Source: Novosphingobium sp.
GTDB lineage: Bacteria; Pseudomonadota; Alphaproteobacteria; Sphingomonadales; Sphingomonadaceae
Direction of reading: 5' to 3'
NCBI RefSeq assembly: GCF_030699305.1
Contig: NZ_JAUYNB010000017.1
Span: 62,001 to 126,000, forward strand
Length of the DNA stretch: 64,000 nt
Shown here: positions 42,481 to 50,603 of the stretch, one piece after another
Numbering within the stretch: position 1 is the first letter of the stretch
Layout: each line of letters opens with the position of its first letter
Position numbers and translations under genes: made by a program
The notes under the pieces: model-generated
Databases searched by the model: none
What the model was told of the DNA's origin: nothing
What the model saw: only the letters and a program-made list of their open reading frames with translations

Positions 42481-43053
42481 GTGACAGATAAGCAGGCTTT
42501 GCGGGCGGAATTGCGCGCCCGCCGCCGCGAGCACGCCGAAACCTTGCCCGCCAATGTCCGCGCGCTGGTGCTGATGCGCCCGCCGCGCCCGGTGGCAGAC
42601 CTGATCCCCGCCGGGGCCAGCGTCGGCCTGTATCGCGCCATCGGCGGCGAAGCGCCGACCGGCGGCTATGCCCGCTGGCTGTTCGAGGCCGGGCACGCGC
42701 TGGCGCTGCCGTGGTTTGCGGATCGCAGCGCGCCGATGCAATTTCGCCGCTGGGACAATCCCCATGTCGCCGAATTGCTCGAACCTGCACCGTGGGGCAG
42801 CCTGCAACCGCGCGGCGATGCGGCGGAAATGACGCCCGACGTGCTGATCGTGCCGCTGCTGGGCTTTACCGCCGACGGCCAGCGACTGGGTCAGGGCGGC
42901 GGGCATTACGACCGCTATCTGGCCGCCCACCCGCACGTGCTGCCAATCGGCCTCGCCTGGGATTGCCAGCTGGTCGATGACCTGCCAGTCGAACCCCACG
43001 ATATCACGCTGAAAGGCGTGGTCACCCCAACTCGTTTTTACGGACCGTTCTGA
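42481..43053 (+). CDS. 5-formyltetrahydrofolate cyclo-ligase
   Basis: A 190-residue ATP-dependent enzyme that converts 5-formyl-THF to methenyl-THF. The N-terminal LRAELRARRREH helix, VGLYRAIGGEAPTG, and the C-terminal LGFTADGQRLGQGGGHYDRYLA, the nucleotide-binding signature, are all seen. The start is GTG right after the 6S RNA gene. Its last base overlaps the ATG of the following DUF2842 gene. Confidence 0.95.
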   Translation: MTDKQALRAELRARRREHAETLPANVRALVLMRPPRPVADLIPAGASVGLYRAIGGEAPTGGYARWLFEAGHALALPWFADRSAPMQFRRWDNPHVAELLEPAPWGSLQPRGDAAEMTPDVLIVPLLGFTADGQRLGQGGGHYDRYLAAHPHVLPIGLAWDCQLVDDLPVEPHDITLKGVVTPTRFYGPF

Positions 43054-43268
43054 TGCGCACCGAACCGACAATGCGGATCCCGCTGGGGGTGCTGGCGCTG
43101 CTGATTGCGCTGCTGGTCTATGGCGGCCTGATTGCGCGCTATGTCGGCCCGTTGATCGAAGACTGGCCTGCGCTGGGGCAAACGCCGGTCTATATCGTGC
43201 TGGGCGTGGTCTGGCTGCTGCCGCTGCGCCGGTTCGTGCTGTGGATGGAAACTGGCCGCTGGCGCTAA
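43053..43268 (+). CDS. DUF2842 small membrane protein
   Basis: A 71-residue protein with two hydrophobic helices (LGVLALLIALLVYGGLIA and PVYIVLGVVWLLPL). It matches DUF2842, an alphaproteobacterial family of unknown function. The start codon overlaps the upstream TGA, so it is translationally coupled to the cyclo-ligase gene. No catalytic residues are visible. Confidence 0.85.
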   Translation: MRTEPTMRIPLGVLALLIALLVYGGLIARYVGPLIEDWPALGQTPVYIVLGVVWLLPLRRFVLWMETGRWR

Positions 43269-43316
43269 GCGCTGCACCGGGTTAGCCTCTCCCGACAATC
43301 TGCGGGGGAATGGGTA

Positions 43317-44393
43317 ATGCGTGGCAAACTTGGCCGGTTGTTCGCAATCGGCGTGATCCTGATTGGCCTGTTCCTGGTGCTCGGGCGTGACTGGTTGGCG
43401 GACCGGGCCTTTCAGCGCGCGCTGGATACCAGCGTGGGGGTCGATCAATCGGCCGCCCTGCCCGATGGCCTGCACGCCTATGTCTGCGGCAGCGGCTCCC
43501 CGATGCCCGATGCGACCCGTGCGGGGCCATGCATTGCCGTGCTGGCCGGGCAGCAGGCCTTCATCTTCGACGCCGGTTCCGGCTCCATCCGCAAACTGCT
43601 GCGGATGGGTTTCCCGATTCCCAAGGCGCAGGCCGCATTCCTGACGCATCTGCATTCCGATCACTTCGATGGCCTTGGCGAACTGCTGCTGCAGGCGTGG
43701 GTCGGGGGATCGCGCAGTGCGCCGCTCCCGGTCCACGGCCCGCAAGGGACCGATCAGGTCGTCGGCGGGCTGATGCAGGCCTATCAGATCGACAAGGGTT
43801 ACCGCATCGCCCACCACGGAGCCGCGATTGTCCGGCCGGAAGGCTTTGGCGGCGCGGCCCAGATCATCGACCTGCCTGCGGGCGCGAACAGCGCGGTGGT
43901 CCATGACCGGGACGGCGTGCGGATTACCGCCATCCGGGTCGATCATGCCCCCATTTCCCCGGCGCTGGGCTACCGGATCGATTACAAGGGCCGGTCGCTG
44001 GCGATCAGCGGTGACACGGTGTTTTCGGCCAGCTTCAACGCTGCGGCCAAGGGCGTGGACGTGATGTTCCACGAAGCGCTGAACATGGAGATGGTCGCCG
44101 CGCTGGGAGCCAAACTGGCCGAGCGCGGGCGCAAGGATTCAGCCCAGATCATGACCGACATCCAGAACTATCATGCCAGCCCCGTCGATGCCGCGCGCGC
44201 GGCGCAAACGGCCGGGGCAAAGGCGCTGGTGCTGTATCATCTGGTCCCGCCGGTGCCGGTGCGCCTGATCGAGCGGAAGTTCCTGGGCGATGCGCCAGCC
44301 GCGTTTGACGGCGATCTGCGGCTGGCCGAAGACGGCATGATGATTTCCCTCCCCGCAGGGGGAAAATCCATCGACTTCAGCAACGCTTTTTAG
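43317..44393 (+). CDS. Membrane-anchored metallo-beta-lactamase-fold hydrolase
   Basis: A 358-residue protein with one N-terminal hydrophobic segment (LFAIGVILIGLFLVLG) acting as anchor or uncleaved signal. The MBL domain has AFLTHLHSDHFDGLGEL with the HxHxDH zinc motif, the phosphodiesterase-like SISGDT-type segment LAISGDTVFS, and MFHEALNMEM. The late LVLYHLVPP supplies another histidine. It resembles arylsulfatase/RNase-Z-like MBL enzymes. The substrate is unknown and probably periplasmic. A G-rich site precedes the ATG. Confidence 0.85.
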   Translation: MRGKLGRLFAIGVILIGLFLVLGRDWLADRAFQRALDTSVGVDQSAALPDGLHAYVCGSGSPMPDATRAGPCIAVLAGQQAFIFDAGSGSIRKLLRMGFPIPKAQAAFLTHLHSDHFDGLGELLLQAWVGGSRSAPLPVHGPQGTDQVVGGLMQAYQIDKGYRIAHHGAAIVRPEGFGGAAQIIDLPAGANSAVVHDRDGVRITAIRVDHAPISPALGYRIDYKGRSLAISGDTVFSASFNAAAKGVDVMFHEALNMEMVAALGAKLAERGRKDSAQIMTDIQNYHASPVDAARAAQTAGAKALVLYHLVPPVPVRLIERKFLGDAPAAFDGDLRLAEDGMMISLPAGGKSIDFSNAF

Positions 44394-44409
44394 GAATAAA
44401 TTCCCCAAG

Positions 44410-44486
44410 TGGCGCGAGTGACGGGGCTCGAACCCGCGACCTCCGGCGTGACAGGCCGGCACTCTAACCAACTGAGCTACACCCGC
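44410..44486 (-). tRNA. tRNA-Asp (GUC)
   Basis: A 77-nt cloverleaf with encoded CCA. The acceptor GCGGGTG pairs with CACTCGC, the anticodon loop CTGTCAC gives GTC, and the T-arm is GGGTTCGAGCCCC. Confidence 0.97.
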
Positions 44487-44620
44487 TCGCCCCTTGGGGA
44501 GCGCCGCCTCTAGGCCAGCCCCCGATTCCTGTCAACAGCCTTCGCGCGCGCACTGACGCGCAATTTTTCCACAGGCCCGGATCGCCCGATTTTGCTGCGC
44601 TTCGCGCGCGCGGTCACCCT

Positions 44621-44637
44621 TTGGCAAGCATCCTGCA
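44621..44637 (+). promoter_or_regulatory. Sigma-54-like -24/-12 sequence
   Basis: TTGGCAAGCATCCTGCA keeps the GG and GC dinucleotides at the exact 10-base spacing of RpoN promoters and matches most of the consensus. It lies about 95 bp before the secreted-protein gene. A chance match is possible. Confidence 0.4.
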
Positions 44638-44730
44638 CAAGGCGGCATTAACCAAATGTTTGCCGGAATGCGCGATCTAAGCGGTATCCGCTGCCCGCCT
44701 GGGCCGCTGCCAGTTGGGGACTGACCGCCT

Positions 44731-45177
44731 GTGAACATCCGCCATGCCATCGTGCTGCTGGCCTGCGCCGCACCGTTTTCCGCCGCCCTTCCCGCTGCGG
44801 CCAACCCCAGCGTTGCACTGGACAGCGCCGTGTTCGTGGAACGCGGTTCGCCCACGTCGGGCAGGTTGCTGGAACCCGCCAGCCGCCTCAACCGGGGTGA
44901 CCGCGTGGTCTATATCGTCAACTGGTACCGGATGGGCGGCGCAGGCAGCTTCACCGTGACCAATCCGCTCCCCCGCGCCGTCGCCTATCAGGGCAGCGCC
45001 AATGGCGAGGAACAGGTTTCGGTCGATGGCGGCAAGTCCTGGGGCAAGCTGGGCGAGCTGCGGACCGGCAGCCGTATCGCCACGCCGGAAGACGTTACCC
45101 ATGTGCGCTGGCAGGTCGATCACCGCCGCGCCGCGCTGGGATCGGGCCGGATCGCCTATAGCGCGATCGTGCGCTGA
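44731..45177 (+). CDS. Secreted DUF11-like hypothetical protein
   Basis: A 148-residue protein with a signal peptide (HAIVLLACAAPFSAALPAAA). One compact beta-rich domain follows (RVVYIVNWYRMGGAGSFTVT, then LPRAVAYQGSANG), reminiscent of DUF11-type repeat domains of cell-surface proteins. No PEP-CTERM or LPXTG tail is present. The start is GTG with GGGGA about 10 bases upstream. The function is unknown. A sigma-54-like promoter upstream would link it to the PrsK/PrsR system, but this is only a suggestion. Confidence 0.65.
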   Translation: MNIRHAIVLLACAAPFSAALPAAANPSVALDSAVFVERGSPTSGRLLEPASRLNRGDRVVYIVNWYRMGGAGSFTVTNPLPRAVAYQGSANGEEQVSVDGGKSWGKLGELRTGSRIATPEDVTHVRWQVDHRRAALGSGRIAYSAIVR

Positions 45178-45213
45178 AGGGGCAGACCAACCCACAAACC
45201 TGCTTTGGCCAAC

Positions 45214-45320
45214 CGTCATGCTGAACTTGGTTCAGCATCCATTTCGCCGCGCTGAGCTTTATTAACCTGCGCGAGCTGCGTTAGCGGCACGATGGACCCT
45301 GAAACAAGTTCAGGGTGACG
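45214..45320 (-). repeat. Nested palindromic repeat, copy flanking the BCKDH operon (3' side)
   Basis: Two hairpins, around ATGCTGAACTTGGTTCAGCAT and ACCCTGAAACAAGTTCAGGGT, with complementary outer ends CGTCA and TGACG. The element matches 49295-49385 in opposite orientation. It fills most of the gap between the secreted-protein gene and the convergent E2 gene. Confidence 0.85.
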
Positions 45321-45335
45321 ATCGGAAACTCGGCA

Positions 45336-46625
45336 TCAATCCGTCAGCAGCGCCACCGGCGTTTCGATCAGCCGCTTGAGCGCCTGAACGAAACTGGCCG
45401 CATCCCAGCCGTCGACCACGCGGTGGTCGCAGCTGATCGAGATGTTCATCAGCTTGCGCTTTTCGATCCGTTCGCCGCCCATGCCATCGGGCACGAACAT
45501 CGGACGTTCGACAATCCGGTTGGGGCCGATGATCGCCACTTCGGGCCGGTTGATGACCGGCGTGGTCGCAACGCCGCCCAGCGGGCCGAGTGAAGTAACG
45601 GTCAGGGTCGATCCCGACAGCTCCGCGCTGGTGGCCGTGCCGCTGCGCGCCGCACCCGCCAGCCGCACGATTTCGCGGGCGATCTGCCACAGGTTCTTGT
45701 CCTGCGCATCGCGGATCACCGGCACCATCAGCCCGCCATCGGTCTGCGTCGCCATGCCCAGATGCACCGCGCCGAACCGCGTCACGACGTTCGCCTCGTC
45801 GTCATAGCGCGCGTTGAGCATCGGATAGTCCGGCAGCGTGCGGCAGATCGCCGCGATCAGCAGCGGCAGCATGGTCAGCTTGGGCCGGTCCCCCGGCATC
45901 GCGTTCAACTGCGCCCGCATCGTTTCCAGCGCGGTCACGTCGCATTCCTCGACATAGGAGAAGTGCGGAATGCTGCGCTTTGACGCCGCCATGTTTTCGG
46001 CAATCCGGCGGCGCAGGCCGATGACCTTGATCGCCTCGTCCGCGCGCGGCTTGGCCCCGGCGCGGTAGGCGCCGTTGTAGGACAGGAACGCATCGAGATC
46101 GGCGTGGCGCACCCGGCCATCCTCGGCAGGCTTCACTTGCGCGAGGTCGATACCGAGTTCAGCGGCACGGGCGCGAACGGCGGGGCTGGCCAGCACCTTA
46201 ACCTCTTTCCGCCCACCCCCGTTCGTGTCGAGCGAAGTCGAGACACGCTGCGGTTCAGCGGCAGGTTCCGGTTCACTGACCATTACGAGGGGGGCGCCTG
46301 GTGTCTCGACTTCGCTCGACACGAACGGGGTGGAGGATTCGGGGATGGATACCGCCTCAGCCTCAGCCTCAACCCCACCCTCGCCGTCCGTCTCGATCAC
46401 CACCAGCGGCGCACCGATGGCGAGCATATCGCCCTCGGCCCCGGCGACCGAGACGACTACGCCCGAAACCGGGCTTTCCATCTCGACCGTAGCCTTGTCG
46501 GTCATGACGTCGGCGATCTTGTCGTCCTCCGCGATCCGGTCGCCGACCTTGACGTGCCAGGCGACGATTTCGGCCTCGGCAATGCCTTCGCCGATGTCGG
46601 GGAGGTTGAAAGTGTAACGGCCCAT
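45336..46625 (-). CDS. Branched-chain 2-oxoacid dehydrogenase E2 (lipoamide acyltransferase)
   Basis: A 429-residue E2 subunit. The lipoyl domain has K44 as lipoylation site (MTDKATVEM). A linker of about 60 residues follows, then the E3-binding domain near residues 144-178 (VLASPAVRARAAELGIDL). The catalytic acyltransferase domain ends with CDHRVVDGWDAASF. Within the linker, residues about 99-137 are encoded by a perfect palindromic repeat (46217-46330). The ATG at 46625 gives the standard MGRYTFNLPDIGEG start. It is last in the operon E1alpha - E1beta - E2. No E3 gene is nearby, so a shared lipoamide dehydrogenase must serve. Confidence 0.93.
   Translation of the reverse strand: MGRYTFNLPDIGEGIAEAEIVAWHVKVGDRIAEDDKIADVMTDKATVEMESPVSGVVVSVAGAEGDMLAIGAPLVVIETDGEGGVEAEAEAVSIPESSTPFVSSEVETPGAPLVMVSEPEPAAEPQRVSTSLDTNGGGRKEVKVLASPAVRARAAELGIDLAQVKPAEDGRVRHADLDAFLSYNGAYRAGAKPRADEAIKVIGLRRRIAENMAASKRSIPHFSYVEECDVTALETMRAQLNAMPGDRPKLTMLPLLIAAICRTLPDYPMLNARYDDEANVVTRFGAVHLGMATQTDGGLMVPVIRDAQDKNLWQIAREIVRLAGAARSGTATSAELSGSTLTVTSLGPLGGVATTPVINRPEVAIIGPNRIVERPMFVPDGMGGERIEKRKLMNISISCDHRVVDGWDAASFVQALKRLIETPVALLTD
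46217..46330 (-). repeat. Palindromic repeat inside the E2 coding sequence
   Basis: The arms 46217-46246 and 46301-46330 are a perfect 30-bp inverted repeat around a 54-bp spacer. The unit is 114 bp, exactly 38 codons. It belongs to the same family as 1031-1100 and 38423-38490 and is translated as part of the linker (PFVSSEVET ... RVSTSLDTNG). Confidence 0.92.
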
Positions 46626-46630
46626 CGTTC

Positions 46631-47665
46631 TCAAGCTTTCAGCAAGCGGTCCAGCGCCTCGCCAATGCGGACGGGACCGGGGAAATATGCCCATTCAAGG
46701 CTGTGCGGATAAGGCGTGTCGAACCCCGTCACCCGCTCGATCGGCGCTTCGAGGTGATAGAAGCAGCGCTCCTGCACCAGCGCGGAGAGTTCCGCACCGA
46801 ACCCGCAGGTGCGCGTCGCTTCATGCACGATCAGGCATTTGCCGGTTTTTTCCACCGACTTCTGCACAGTGTCGATGTCCAGCGGCACCAGGCTGCGGAG
46901 GTCGATGATTTCCGCGTCCACGCCCTTTTCAGCGCAGACCGCAGCGGCAACATGGATCATCGTGCCATAGGCGATCACGGTCAGCGCTTCGCCCGCGCGG
47001 GCGATCCGCGCCTTGCCGAGGGGAATCGAGTAATACCCTTCCGGCACTTCGCTGCCTTCGTGGCGCGCCCAGGGTTCGACCGGCTGGTCGTAAAAGCCGT
47101 TGAACGGGCCGTTGTAGATGCGCTTGGGTTCGAAGAAGATCACCGGATCATTGTCTTCAATCGCGCTGATCAGCAGCCCCTTGGCGTCATAGGGCGTCGC
47201 CGGGATCACGGTTTTCAGCCCCGCGACGTGGGTGAACAGCGCCTCCGGGCTTTGGCTGTGGGTCTGCCCGCCAAAAATCCCGCCGCCGAACGGCGAGCGC
47301 ACCGTCATCGGCGCGATGAATTCGCCCGCCGAGCGATACCGCAGCCGCGCGGCTTCGGACACCAGCTGGTCCAGCCCCGGATAGATATAATCCGCAAACT
47401 GGATTTCCGGCACCGGGCGCAGGCCATAAGCCCCCATCCCCACTGCCGCGCCGATGATCCCGCATTCGTTGATCGGCGTATCGAACACGCGGTGCGTGCC
47501 GTATTTCTTTTGCAGGCCGGCGGTGGCGCGGAACACGCCGCCGAAAAAGCCGACGTCCTCGCCAAACACCACCACATCGGGGTCACGGTCCATCATCACG
47601 TCGAGCGCGTCGTTGATCGCCTCGATCATGTTGAGGCGGCGGACGGGTGCGATTCCCTCGCTCAT
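46631..47665 (-). CDS. Branched-chain 2-oxoacid dehydrogenase E1 beta subunit
   Basis: A 344-residue subunit of the thiamine-diphosphate decarboxylase component acting on the keto acids of Val, Leu and Ile. FGEDVGFFGGVFRATAGLQ, RVFDTPINECGIIGAAVGMG and EIQFADYIYPGLDQL are typical, as is IDLRSLVPLDIDTV in the C-terminal domain. The ATG at 47665 is preceded 5 bases upstream by AGGAGG, which belongs to the end of a composite palindromic repeat. The gene starts 167 bp after E1alpha and is followed by E2 after 5 bp. Confidence 0.95.
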   Translation of the reverse strand: MSEGIAPVRRLNMIEAINDALDVMMDRDPDVVVFGEDVGFFGGVFRATAGLQKKYGTHRVFDTPINECGIIGAAVGMGAYGLRPVPEIQFADYIYPGLDQLVSEAARLRYRSAGEFIAPMTVRSPFGGGIFGGQTHSQSPEALFTHVAGLKTVIPATPYDAKGLLISAIEDNDPVIFFEPKRIYNGPFNGFYDQPVEPWARHEGSEVPEGYYSIPLGKARIARAGEALTVIAYGTMIHVAAAVCAEKGVDAEIIDLRSLVPLDIDTVQKSVEKTGKCLIVHEATRTCGFGAELSALVQERCFYHLEAPIERVTGFDTPYPHSLEWAYFPGPVRIGEALDRLLKA

Positions 47666-47666
47666 A

Positions 47667-47802
47667 CCCCCCTCCTCTTCAGAGGAGGGGCCGGGGGTGG
47701 TGCCGCGCGCAGCGCGGTCCGGCGACGATTGCACCACCCCGCTGCGACTAGGCTCGGCGATGCCTCGCCAAGTCTCGCTGCCCCTCCTCTGAAGAGGTGG
47801 GG
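47667..47802 (-). repeat. Composite palindromic element, copy 2
   Basis: Reverse-orientation copy of the element at 7069-7198, with the same block order (CTTCAG hairpin, GGGGCAGCGAGACTTGGCG, CCTAGTCGCAGCGGGG, terminal hairpin). It occupies the E1alpha-E1beta gap, and its end provides the Shine-Dalgarno sequence of E1beta. Confidence 0.88.
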
Positions 47803-47831
47803 GGCTTGCGGCTGGAACTCCTGGATCACGC

Positions 47832-49145
47832 TCATGATTCCTTCCACTCCGGCCACTTGATCCGGCGTTCGCGCATCGCTTGCTCCGACTGTTCTTGCAG
47901 GTGCCAGGGCAGTTCCTCGAACACGTCCTCGAACATGGTGTGGAACGGGTGGTGGAGGCCGTGCCCCAGAATCCCGTTCTTTTCGGCTTCCTTGGTCGCG
48001 GCTTTCACGCCTTCGATCAGTTCGGTGTCCATCGCGGCGTGCTGTTCGACCGACCATTCGCCGCGCGCGATCAGGTGGCGTTTCAGCCGCATGATCGGAT
48101 CGCCCAGCGGCCATTCGGTCCGCTCGTGCGCGCTGCGGTACTGGCCGGGATCGTCGGAGGTGGAATGCCCTTCGGCGCGGTAGGTGAAATGCTCGATCAG
48201 GGTCGGCCCCATGTTCGAGCGCGCCCGGTTCGCGGCCCAGCGCGCAGCGGCATAGACCGCCAGCGGATCGTTGCCATCGACCCGCAGCCCGGCCATGCCA
48301 TAGCCCACCGCGCGGCTGGCAAAGGTCGCCCGCTCGGCCCCGGCAAACCCGGAAAAGCTGGAAATCGCCCACTGGTTGTTGACGATGTTGAACACCACCG
48401 GCGCGTTATAGACCGTGGCAAAGGTCATCGCGGCGTGGAAATCGCCTTCCGCGCTGGACCCTTCGCCGACCCACGCACTGGCAATCCGGCTGTCGCCGCG
48501 AATCGCACTCGCCATCGCCCAGCCGGCGGCCTGCGGATACTGCGTCGCCAGATTGCCGCTGATCGTGAAAAAGCTATGCTCGCGGCTGGAATACATGATC
48601 GGCAGCTGGCGGCCCTTCAGCTTGTCCGCGCGGTTGGAATAGATCTGGTTGATCATCTCCACGATCGGATAGCCGCGCGCGATCAGGATGCCCTGCTGGC
48701 GATAGCTGGGGAACACCATGTCATCGTCCGCCAGCGCGAAGGCAGACGCGACCGAGGTCGCCTCCTCGCCGGTGCATTTCATGTAGAAGCTGGTCTTGCC
48801 CTGTCGCTGGCCGCGATACATCCGGTCATCGAACGCGCGGGTCAGCGCCATCACGCGCAGCATCCGCCGCAGCGTTTCGGCGTCAAGCTTAGGGTCCCAC
48901 GGTCCGACCGCCTGATGGCTGTCATCGAGCACCCGGATCAGATCGGTGCAGAGCGGCGCGGTGTCGCTGGCCGCGCAGGCCTCATCCGGGCGGGGCTGCG
49001 CACCGGCGGGCGGGATCGCCAGATGGGTGTAATCGACCGGATCGCCGGGGCGAAAGCGCGGCTCCGGCACGTGCAGCGACAGCGGCGGCAGGTTGCTGCC
49101 GCCATTGCCATACGAAGGGGTTTCACTGGCGGGCCGGTCGGCCAT
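47832..49145 (-). CDS. Branched-chain 2-oxoacid dehydrogenase E1 alpha subunit
   Basis: A 437-residue E1 alpha subunit. An N-terminal extension of about 85 residues precedes the ThDP domain, which is common in the BCKDH class. SFYMKCTGEEATSVASAFAL, FPSYRQQGILIARGYP and the ThDP/Mg motif VGEGSSAEGDFHAAMTFA with VFNIVNNQWAIS are present. The phosphorylation-loop region contains YRAEGHSTSDDPGQYR. It is first gene of the operon, transcribed away from thyA. The operon degrades keto acids of branched-chain amino acids and supplies branched acyl-CoA. Confidence 0.95.
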   Translation of the reverse strand: MADRPASETPSYGNGGSNLPPLSLHVPEPRFRPGDPVDYTHLAIPPAGAQPRPDEACAASDTAPLCTDLIRVLDDSHQAVGPWDPKLDAETLRRMLRVMALTRAFDDRMYRGQRQGKTSFYMKCTGEEATSVASAFALADDDMVFPSYRQQGILIARGYPIVEMINQIYSNRADKLKGRQLPIMYSSREHSFFTISGNLATQYPQAAGWAMASAIRGDSRIASAWVGEGSSAEGDFHAAMTFATVYNAPVVFNIVNNQWAISSFSGFAGAERATFASRAVGYGMAGLRVDGNDPLAVYAAARWAANRARSNMGPTLIEHFTYRAEGHSTSDDPGQYRSAHERTEWPLGDPIMRLKRHLIARGEWSVEQHAAMDTELIEGVKAATKEAEKNGILGHGLHHPFHTMFEDVFEELPWHLQEQSEQAMRERRIKWPEWKES

Positions 49146-49294
49146 CGTTCGCGCTCTCCCGCTGACCCGCGCGCCCCATGCGCCGGGTAAGCATATTTTA
49201 GATACGCGTTATTTTATTTCAAACTGGTTTCAGCGTCAACTATCGACAAGCCAGCCGCGTTAATCCATAACCTCGCTATATCACAACAACTTAC

Positions 49295-49385
49295 CGTCAC
49301 CCTGAACTTGATTCAGGGTCCATCTCTCCACCCGCACCGCCATCGCAATCGGCACGATGGATGCTGAAACAAGTTCAGCATGACG
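49295..49385 (+). repeat. Nested palindromic repeat, copy flanking the BCKDH operon (5' side)
   Basis: A hairpin around ACCCTGAACTTGATTCAGGGT and a second around ATGCTGAAACAAGTTCAGCAT, with outer ends CGTCA/TGACG. It is the inverted counterpart of 45214-45320. It lies between the thyA stop and the E1alpha promoter region. Confidence 0.85.
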
Positions 49386-49415
49386 ATGCGGGGAACAGGT
49401 GATTCATTGCACGGC

Positions 49416-50378
49416 CTACACCGCCACAGGTGCGGAAATGTGGGCTTGCGGGGCGTAGTCCGTGACTTCGAAATCCTCGAGTCCATAGTCGAAGATCGAT
49501 GCCGGGCGGCGGTGAATCGCCATCACCGGATTCCCCTGCGGCACGCGCGCCAGTTGCTGCTCCACCAGATCGGCGTGGTTGAGGTAGAGGTGCGTGTCCC
49601 CGCCCATCCACACCAGTTCGCCCGGCTCCATGTCGCACTGCTGCGCCAGCATCCGCGTGAACAGCGCCGCGCCCCACAGGTTGAACGGCAGGCCGAGCGC
49701 CACATCGCAGCTGCGCTGAACCATCATGCACGACAGGCGGTTTCCGGCGCTGACATGGAACTGATAGGTCTTGTGGCACGGCGGCAGCGCCATCCGGTCC
49801 AGCTCGGCCACGTTCCAGCCCTCGACGATATGGCGGCGGCTGCCGGGGTTGGTGCGCAGGCTGGTGACAAGGTCGGCGACCTGATTAATGCCCGCTGCGC
49901 GCTGCCGGAACAGCCCGTCGCCCACTGGTTCATAGACCGGCCAGTCGGTCCACTGCTTGCCGTAAACCGGCCCCAGATCGCCCCAGCGTGCCGCAAAATC
50001 GGCATCGTCCACGATCCGTTTTGAAAAATCGGCGCGCGAAATCTCATCGCCGGTTTCCTTGCGATAGCGGTCCAGCGGCCAGTCGGTCCAGATTTCCACG
50101 CCCTGCGCGCAGAGCGTGCGGATGTTGGTATCGCCGGTCAGAAACCACAGGAATTCGCGCGTCGCGGTTTTCCAGTAGACCCGCTTGGTCGAGAGCAACG
50201 GCATCGCTCCGCCCGCCAGATCGAACCGCAATTGCGCCCCGAAGACGGATCGCGTGCCGATTCCCGTCCGGTCGATCCGTTCATCGCCCTGCTCCCAGAT
50301 GCGGCGCATAAGGCTGAGATACTGCCATTCCCAATGATCGGAGGGGCCAGGAAGCGAGGAATTATCGGCAGTCTGCAT
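49416..50378 (-). CDS. thyA: Thymidylate synthase
   Basis: A 320-residue enzyme that methylates dUMP to dTMP with methylene-THF. DRTGIGTRSVFGAQLRFDL at the N-terminus, the catalytic cysteine in MALPPCHKTYQFHV, CDVALGLPFNLWG and LYLNHADLVEQQL are family signatures. The protein is longer than E. coli ThyA because of the insert found in the longer class. The ATG at 50378 fits the family best; a GTG at 50426 lacks a Shine-Dalgarno site. The start is uncertain by 16 codons. Confidence 0.94.
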   Translation of the reverse strand: MQTADNSSLPGPSDHWEWQYLSLMRRIWEQGDERIDRTGIGTRSVFGAQLRFDLAGGAMPLLSTKRVYWKTATREFLWFLTGDTNIRTLCAQGVEIWTDWPLDRYRKETGDEISRADFSKRIVDDADFAARWGDLGPVYGKQWTDWPVYEPVGDGLFRQRAAGINQVADLVTSLRTNPGSRRHIVEGWNVAELDRMALPPCHKTYQFHVSAGNRLSCMMVQRSCDVALGLPFNLWGAALFTRMLAQQCDMEPGELVWMGGDTHLYLNHADLVEQQLARVPQGNPVMAIHRRPASIFDYGLEDFEVTDYAPQAHISAPVAV

Positions 50379-50489
50379 TGCGGCCTGATAGCCAACCTGC
50401 AAAAATTCCGAAAGCCTGCTTGCCACTGCGGAAAACGCATCCTATAGGCCCGCTCCTGCCTTGGGTTCCTTCGGGTTCCCGCGATCGGT

Positions 50490-50566
50490 CGGGGAATAGC
50501 TCAGCCTGGTAGAGCACTGTCTTCGGGAGGCAGGGGCCGGAGGTTCGAATCCTCTTTCCCCGACCA
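50490..50566 (+). tRNA. tRNA-Pro (CGG)
   Basis: A 77-nt cloverleaf with encoded CCA. The acceptor CGGGGAA pairs with TTCCCCG. The anticodon stem CTGTC/GGCAG encloses TTCGGGA, anticodon CGG. The T-arm is GAGGTTCGAATCCTC. Confidence 0.96.
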
Positions 50567-50603
50567 AATCGCTCTTTTGAGCCGGATTACCAGACCGGCA
50601 ATT

